DNA of 10,530 bases from CAYLHU01 sp964383715 (lineage in GTDB: Bacteria; Patescibacteriota; Minisyncoccia; Minisyncoccales; CG1-02-41-26): assembly GCA_964383715.1 (NCBI GenBank), contig CAYLHU010000017.1, positions 1 to 10,530 on the forward strand, given 5' to 3'. Numbering within the stretch: position 1 is the first letter of the stretch; every line of letters begins with the position of its first letter. This document shows, piece after piece, positions 7,963 to 10,530 of this stretch. The notes beneath the pieces were generated by a model, which saw only the letters and a list, made by a program, of their open reading frames with translations, searched no databases and was not told the DNA's origin. The position numbers and the translations under genes are program-made.

Positions 7963-10530
7963 ATGACACCCTTTCGTTCAACAACTTGGCTTACTAAATC
8001 AATATTGTTAATCGCAATACTATCTCTATTTATAGTGTCTGGTTTTTCCTATTCTGCCAACATTTACTATGACCTTGATACCCAAAAAGTAATGTCGGGG
8101 TCCACTGGCGGTTTTAATATTACTCAAGGGATTACTGCTATCACCGGCGACTTAGCTGTGAACATCAGCCAATTATATATTGAGGAGTCAAGCGGATATG
8201 TCGGCATCGGGACAAGCAGTCCAAGTTATAAACTTGATATAGTGGGAACATTGGGTGTTTCCGGAACTTCCACTTTAGCGACGACAACAGCGGCAACTTT
8301 AACCGTTAGTGATTTAACCGCCAGTCGGATACCAATTATCGGGGCAAGTGGGCTTCTATCCGATGATTCCGACTTTACTTTTGATACTGATACTCTAATT
8401 GTCACCAAATTGGCAACAACTACTCTTAGTGGGAAATTAACTGCTGGAGCTATTGAAATAGAAGGAAGTAATTTTGATATCACTGGCGGGACTATGGCCG
8501 GAGTTACTATCTCCACCTCGCCGATTAGTGGTTCAACCGGAAGTTTTACAACCTTGGCGGCTTCGGCAACTACCACTTTGAGTTCGGATTTAACTGTTTC
8601 AGGGAATGTGGGGATTGGGACAACTTCACCGGATTACAAACTTCATGTAGAAGGACAGTGCGTTACAGGAGACACCCTGCTACCTGTGGTAGCAGAAAAT
8701 GACGAATTTCTAATTTCTAATTATCGTAATAAAACCCCAAATCCCAATGACCAAAACGGTTTAGATATTGGACGTTCTAACATTGGGATTTCATTAGAGC
8801 AATTAGGTCAATTAGAAATTAGGTTAATTCCGATTGAAGATATTCAATCGGGTCAATATGTTTTATCTCTCAATGAAAAAACTGGCCAATTAGAACCAGC
8901 CAAAATTAAAGGACTATTAGATATGGGAGTTAAGCCCATTTATAAAATTACCACCGAAGACGGTCGAACAATCCGAACTACGGGAAACCACCCATATCTA
9001 ACCAAAAATGGAGATGAGATCGCTGTATCAAATTTATCTTTGTCGAGAACGCTCAATAGCTCTGCTTTTCAGAATAGCGTAGACGAAAATAGCTGCTGCT
9101 ATAATCAAAAGACCAATTATGATCCAAAAGAGAATAGTAGTATTCATAATTCTTCTTTATTTTTCCCTGGCTCGAGCCACCAGAATTTTATAAACTATGA
9201 TGGCAGCTCCGACTACCAGGATTGCGCCGATGAGATAAAAATATATCAAACCTATCATAATAATTATTTAACTAATGATACACTAAATGACCAAAGGAAT
9301 AAAGAAATACAAAATCCAATTATCGCTAAAGAAATTCTTTCTGGAGCCGGTGCGAGAAATAAAAATGGGATTACCACAGAAGCGAAAAAGATATGTCCCA
9401 CATTAGCGAATATCCCGGAAATGACCTTTATTTGTTCAGAAGAGAATTGTTGCTTCATCAATTCTAATAATAGCAAAACCAGAAATGATTTGTCAAGTCC
9501 AACGAACCAAAAAACCACCTCAAACAAGATGGCTTTTGGAGATTTTGAGTTGGACCAAATATCTGGATTATCACCTTACTGGCAGTATAGCGAATCAAAA
9601 ATCTTTGTCAAGTCTTCGTCTGTGGATAAACAAAAGACCGTGGAGGCGTCGGGAATTGAACCCGAAAAACCTTGGGTGATAATCCAGGTTTCGGACCAAC
9701 CCGCCCCCACGGCAAATTCAGTATATACTAAGTTTCCATTTATGGAAACGAAGGTGAAGATGAAGAATTTGTCTTCATCGCTTCAAAATAACCTCCAGAA
9801 CGCAAAATGGGTTGAGGTCTATAAATTAAAAGTTGGTGATGAAATCGCAGTCGCAAATCCGCCTATGGCGGAAAACTCTAATTTCGAAACTCGAATATGC
9901 GATGAGAGATTACCCTCATCTTTACCTTCGCTTTCACCTTGCGAAAGCTCGGTTTCGAATGAGGAAAACAAGGATTTAATTCAAAAACGAGCAAGCAAAG
10001 CGAGCGAGTCAAAACGAGAGCAAAGCTCTCGTTGCGATTCAAAATTCAAAATTCCCGACGAAGTTTACTTCGGCGGGATTGAGTTTGTCGCGATAGCGAG
10101 TATTGAACTTCTGCCCCCAGAACAGGTCTACGATATTGAAGTGGAAGGAACGCATAATTTTGTGGCAGGACATCTAATGGATAAAACCACGGGTAGAGTG
10201 TTGTCCGAGGAAGAAGAGCAAGCCGTGCTTGCAAATGACGAATTTCTAATTTCTAATTATTCTAATCAAATCCCAAATCCCAATGACCAATCAAATCCCA
10301 ATAACCAAAACGATTTAGACATTGAGTATTCAGGCATTAGACATTCATTAGGTCAATTAGAGCAATTAGGTCAATTAGAAATTCCCACAGAAGTTTACTT
10401 CGGCGGCATCATTGCCCATAACACCTATATTTCCGGGACTTCCACTTTGGCGACAACAACAATTACGGGAACAGTGGGTATCACCGGTGCCTTAACGGCT
10501 ACGACTTACGGAGGTATTACCGAAGCCAAT
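7963..10530 (+). CDS. Exported beta-repeat surface protein interrupted by an intein (3' end beyond window)
   Basis: 856 codons are open to the window end. Residues 1-32 are a signal peptide (basic start, hydrophobic 13-28, then SYSA before NIYYD). The host protein carries fibre-type repeats: GIGTSSPSYKLDIVG at about 72-86 and GIGTTSPDYKLHVEG at about 217-231, each expected to be followed by SGTSTLATTT. The second is cut by the intein (residues 233-820), and the host resumes as TYISGTSTLATTT. Removal of the intein would restore the repeat pattern of the first copy. GIGT-SP-x-YKL-x-V-x-G motifs are familiar from phage tail-fibre-like and bacterial surface proteins. This is the third surface-protein gene in the cluster and is paralogous to the 5633 product at the mature N-terminus. 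Confidence 0.85.
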   Translation, partial: MTPFRSTTWLTKSILLIAILSLFIVSGFSYSANIYYDLDTQKVMSGSTGGFNITQGITAITGDLAVNISQLYIEESSGYVGIGTSSPSYKLDIVGTLGVSGTSTLATTTAATLTVSDLTASRIPIIGASGLLSDDSDFTFDTDTLIVTKLATTTLSGKLTAGAIEIEGSNFDITGGTMAGVTISTSPISGSTGSFTTLAASATTTLSSDLTVSGNVGIGTTSPDYKLHVEGQCVTGDTLLPVVAENDEFLISNYRNKTPNPNDQNGLDIGRSNIGISLEQLGQLEIRLIPIEDIQSGQYVLSLNEKTGQLEPAKIKGLLDMGVKPIYKITTEDGRTIRTTGNHPYLTKNGDEIAVSNLSLSRTLNSSAFQNSVDENSCCYNQKTNYDPKENSSIHNSSLFFPGSSHQNFINYDGSSDYQDCADEIKIYQTYHNNYLTNDTLNDQRNKEIQNPIIAKEILSGAGARNKNGITTEAKKICPTLANIPEMTFICSEENCCFINSNNSKTRNDLSSPTNQKTTSNKMAFGDFELDQISGLSPYWQYSESKIFVKSSSVDKQKTVEASGIEPEKPWVIIQVSDQPAPTANSVYTKFPFMETKVKMKNLSSSLQNNLQNAKWVEVYKLKVGDEIAVANPPMAENSNFETRICDERLPSSLPSLSPCESSVSNEENKDLIQKRASKASESKREQSSRCDSKFKIPDEVYFGGIEFVAIASIELLPPEQVYDIEVEGTHNFVAGHLMDKTTGRVLSEEEEQAVLANDEFLISNYSNQIPNPNDQSNPNNQNDLDIEYSGIRHSLGQLEQLGQLEIPTEVYFGGIIAHNTYISGTSTLATTTITGTVGITGALTATTYGGITEAN
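8697..8820 (+). repeat. In-frame dispersed AT-rich element, copy 1 (intein, between blocks A and B)
   Basis: Two 28-nt ends (8697-8724 and 8793-8820) are exactly repeated at 10233-10260 and 10356-10383. Internally, AAATCCCAATG and CATTGGGATTT form an 11-bp inverted repeat, and the outer ends are also roughly complementary (TTTCTAATT with AATTAGAAA). The element is read as NDEFLISNY...LEQLGQLEI. The same sequence type is non-coding at 1005-1045 and 7904-7962. Confidence 0.9.
9034..9147 (-). CDS. Small single-pass membrane protein (37 aa), antisense within intein
   Basis: ATG at 9147 to TAA at 9034-9036. The product begins MNTTILFWIIIGLL and is one hydrophobic helix (about 5-26), then a basic tail ending SRQR. 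AGAAG lies five bases before the ATG, a plausible ribosome-binding site, and the ATG comes nine bases after the stop of the previous minus-strand ORF. All eight Leu codons of this ORF and the 33-aa ORF avoid TTA and CTA, as they must for the + frame to stay open. Helix-like antisense of Asn/Tyr-rich sequence can arise by chance, so this call depends on the operon context. No known family. Confidence 0.5.
   Translation of the reverse strand: MNTTILFWIIIGLLIIAAAIFVYAILKSRAIERSRQR
9157..9258 (-). CDS. Small single-pass membrane protein (33 aa), antisense within intein
   Basis: ATG at 9258, five bases after the TAA of the 64-aa ORF, to TAA at 9157-9159. The product begins MIGLIYFYLIGAILVVGAAI, one hydrophobic helix followed by a basic end (VARAREK). 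The resemblance to the following 37-aa ORF (helix, then Arg-rich tail) suggests paired or duplicated small membrane proteins. The tight spacing supports translation as an operon. Its codons are in register with the + frame, so the caveat about hydrophobic antisense of Asn-rich sequence applies. Confidence 0.5.
   Translation of the reverse strand: MIGLIYFYLIGAILVVGAAIIVYKILVARAREK
9264..9458 (-). CDS. Small two-helix membrane protein (64 aa), antisense within intein
   Basis: I start it at the ATG at 9458. An in-frame ATG at 9527 exists, but the promoter at 9467-9496 lies inside that extension. The product begins MKQQFSSEQIKVISGIFANV, then has two hydrophobic helices (about 22-36 and 43-62) and ends SLVK. 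The start (a short polar segment with SSEQIK, then a hairpin of two helices) looks like a natural small membrane protein of the kind common in CPR genomes. Unlike the two ORFs after it, it is out of codon register with the + frame, so its hydrophobicity is not a simple mirror of that frame. With a -10 box ending nine bases before the ATG, the transcript would be nearly leaderless. Confidence 0.6.
   Translation of the reverse strand: MKQQFSSEQIKVISGIFANVGHIFFASVVIPFLFLAPAPERISLAIIGFCISLFLWSFSVSLVK
9467..9496 (-). promoter_or_regulatory. Sigma70-type promoter for the antisense small ORFs
   Basis: On the minus strand, TTGACA (9491-9496) is followed after 18 bp by TATTAT (9467-9472), with TGC just before the -10 as in extended -10 promoters. 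Start of transcription falls near 9459-9461, essentially at the ATG at 9458, implying a leaderless message. Confidence 0.65.
9549..9700. repeat. Imperfect 26/27-bp inverted repeat in the antisense cassette
   Basis: 9549-9575 and 9675-9700 are inverted copies. The inner 13 bp (CTGGATTATCACC with GGTGATAATCCAG) are exact, and the outer part matches as GTTGGxCCxAA. The right arm is part of the tRNA-like element, and the DnaA-box promoter lies between the arms. Confidence 0.8.
9584..9629 (-). promoter_or_regulatory. Sigma70-type promoter with DnaA box, antisense within intein
   Basis: Read on the minus strand: TTATCCACA (9621-9629), 9 bp, TTGACA (9606-9611), 16 bp, TATACT (9584-9589). The DnaA box, its 9-bp distance to the -35, and GATTTTTGA just after the -35 are shared with the promoter at 3001-3047. 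Start of transcription is expected near 9577, about 119 bp upstream of the 64-aa ORF. Confidence 0.75.
9641..9708 (-). tRNA. tRNA-like element or tRNA pseudogene, antisense within intein
   Basis: Minus strand, 68 nt. A 7-bp acceptor pairs GGGGGCG with CGCCTCC (one G-U), with discriminator A. The T-arm TCGGG-TTCAATT-CCCGA is canonical. The rest is not: there is no standard D-arm, and the expected anticodon arm is replaced by a longer hairpin (AAACCTGG with CCAAGGTTT, one bulged A). No anticodon can be assigned and no CCA is encoded. Alternatives are a decayed tRNA or a tmRNA-type tRNA-like domain lacking the message part. Full tmRNA is excluded by length. Confidence 0.45.
9732..10083 (+). repeat. 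Cluster of short palindromes read in frame within the intein
   Basis: Hairpins at 9732-9749 (GTTTCCAT-TT-ATGGAAAC), 9759-9779 (GATGAAGA arms), 9858-9872 (TCCGCC-TAT-GGCGGA), 10013-10033 (AACGAGAGC-AAA-GCTCTCGTT) and about 10067-10076 (GAAG-TT-TA-CTTC type). They have the same form (6-9-bp arms, tiny loop) as those in the spacers before ftsE and the first IVP gene. The conserved strand VEVYKLKVGDEIAV survives between them. Confidence 0.85.
9915..9955 (+). repeat. Dispersed 41-nt element, copy 2 (inside intein)
   Basis: 38 of 41 bases match 250-290, the leader of ftsE. Here it is translated as part of SSLPSLSPCESSVSNEE, a Ser/Pro-rich loop with no counterpart in normal inteins. Confidence 0.85.
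10233..10383 (+). repeat. In-frame dispersed AT-rich element, copy 2 (intein, between blocks F and G)
   Basis: Same element, same strand and same reading frame as 8697-8820, with exact 28-nt ends and a longer middle that contains extra CAAATCCCAATxACC units. It separates block F from block G by about 77 residues, where inteins normally have only a few. A GAAGTTTACTTCGGCGG sequence follows it (10390-10406) and also occurs at about 10068-10084. Confidence 0.9.

Larger units (their letters stand above)
8659..10422 (+). other. Intein (Hint domain), 588 residues, loops filled by repeats and an antisense gene cassette
   Basis: Block A is CVTGDTLLPV (residues 233-242). A segment IPIEDIQSGQYVLSLNEKTG follows, and block B is TTGNHPYLT with T340-x-x-H343. 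A strand VEVYKLKVGDEIAV (about 618-631) comes next, block F is VYDIEVEGTHNFVAG (722-736), and block G is GGIIAHN (814-820) followed by Thr. Cys1, the block B TxxH, the penultimate His, terminal Asn and +1 Thr are all present, so the residues needed for splicing can be seen. No LAGLIDADG or HNH homing endonuclease is recognisable. Four insertions separate the conserved blocks: 8689-8822, about 9034-9800, about 9870-10080 and 10171-10398. Whether such a loaded intein still folds and splices is unknown. Confidence 0.85.

Noticed and set aside
8226..8576. 116-codon open frame on the minus strand
   Set aside because: Val/Ala/Ser/Ile-rich mirror of the Thr/Ser/Gly-rich host protein; no start signal or neighbours support it.
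9621..9629. Replication origin suggested by DnaA boxes
   Set aside because: Only two isolated boxes (3001-3009 and here), each tied to a promoter; no cluster, no AT-rich unwinding region of the right form and no dnaA or dnaN nearby.
9485..9679. 64-codon open frame on the + strand within the cassette
   Set aside because: No natural-looking protein features; it overlaps the intein frame, the antisense promoters and the tRNA-like element.
9641..9708. Complete tmRNA gene
   Set aside because: Only 68 nt; there is no tag reading frame or pseudoknot region, and the usual tmRNA 5' GGxTTCGAC segment is absent.
10046..10234. 62-codon open frame on the minus strand over block F
   Set aside because: It is the mirror of a conserved Hint block and has no independent support.
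1..10530. UGA recoding as in Gracilibacteria or Absconditabacteria
   Set aside because: All supported genes are full length without in-frame TGA, and Gly is encoded by GGN codons.

Overview
The window looks like a scaffold from an uncultivated bacterium of the Candidate Phyla Radiation (Patescibacteria, probably Parcubacteria-like). This rests on AT-rich DNA, start codons mostly without Shine-Dalgarno sequences, a prfB-ftsE-ftsX order, two small four-helix-bundle proteins of the 23S rRNA intervening-sequence (IVP) family, large low-complexity surface proteins, and intergenic DNA packed with short perfect palindromes. Two runs of exactly 100 N (2817-2916, 5533-5632) are scaffold gaps of unknown real length. 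TAA and TAG serve as stops and no gene needs a recoded TGA.

Layout. Bases 1-48 hold what is probably the end of prfB. A repeat-rich leader (47-290) precedes ftsE (291-980) and ftsX (1054-1965), the ABC-type pair that controls cell-wall hydrolysis at division. A palindrome-rich spacer leads to the first IVP-like gene (2180-2719) and tRNA-Gln(CTG) (2745-2815). After the first gap come a bidirectional terminator, a strong promoter with a DnaA box just upstream, and three surface-protein genes on the + strand. These are an HTH-plus-transmembrane protein (3065-5425), a 5'-truncated beta-repeat protein (5633-7465), and a signal-peptide-bearing beta-repeat protein (7963 to beyond the window end). 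The first two share a C-terminal domain, and the last two share the ANxYYD start of the mature protein. A second IVP-like gene (7522-7896) lies between the last two, with 12-bp inverted repeats overlapping its start and stop codons.

The most striking part is 8659-10422. An apparently complete 588-residue intein/Hint domain (Cys1, TxxH block B, VEGTHNF block F, terminal HN followed by Thr) interrupts the last surface protein. Each of its loops appears to be filled with DNA that looks intergenic: two copies of an AATTAGAAATT-type element, a copy of the element found before ftsE, and many short palindromes, all read in frame. Where an intein may carry a homing endonuclease there is instead a segment whose minus strand reads like a small chromosomal locus. 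It has a tRNA-like fold, a promoter with a DnaA box, a second promoter, and three closely spaced small ORFs encoding membrane proteins (64, 33 and 37 aa). The + frame stays open through all of it. This recalls the in-frame palindromic elements of Rickettsia, but here whole antisense genes are apparently included.

All of this is read by eye. Family assignments come from recognised motifs, not database searches.
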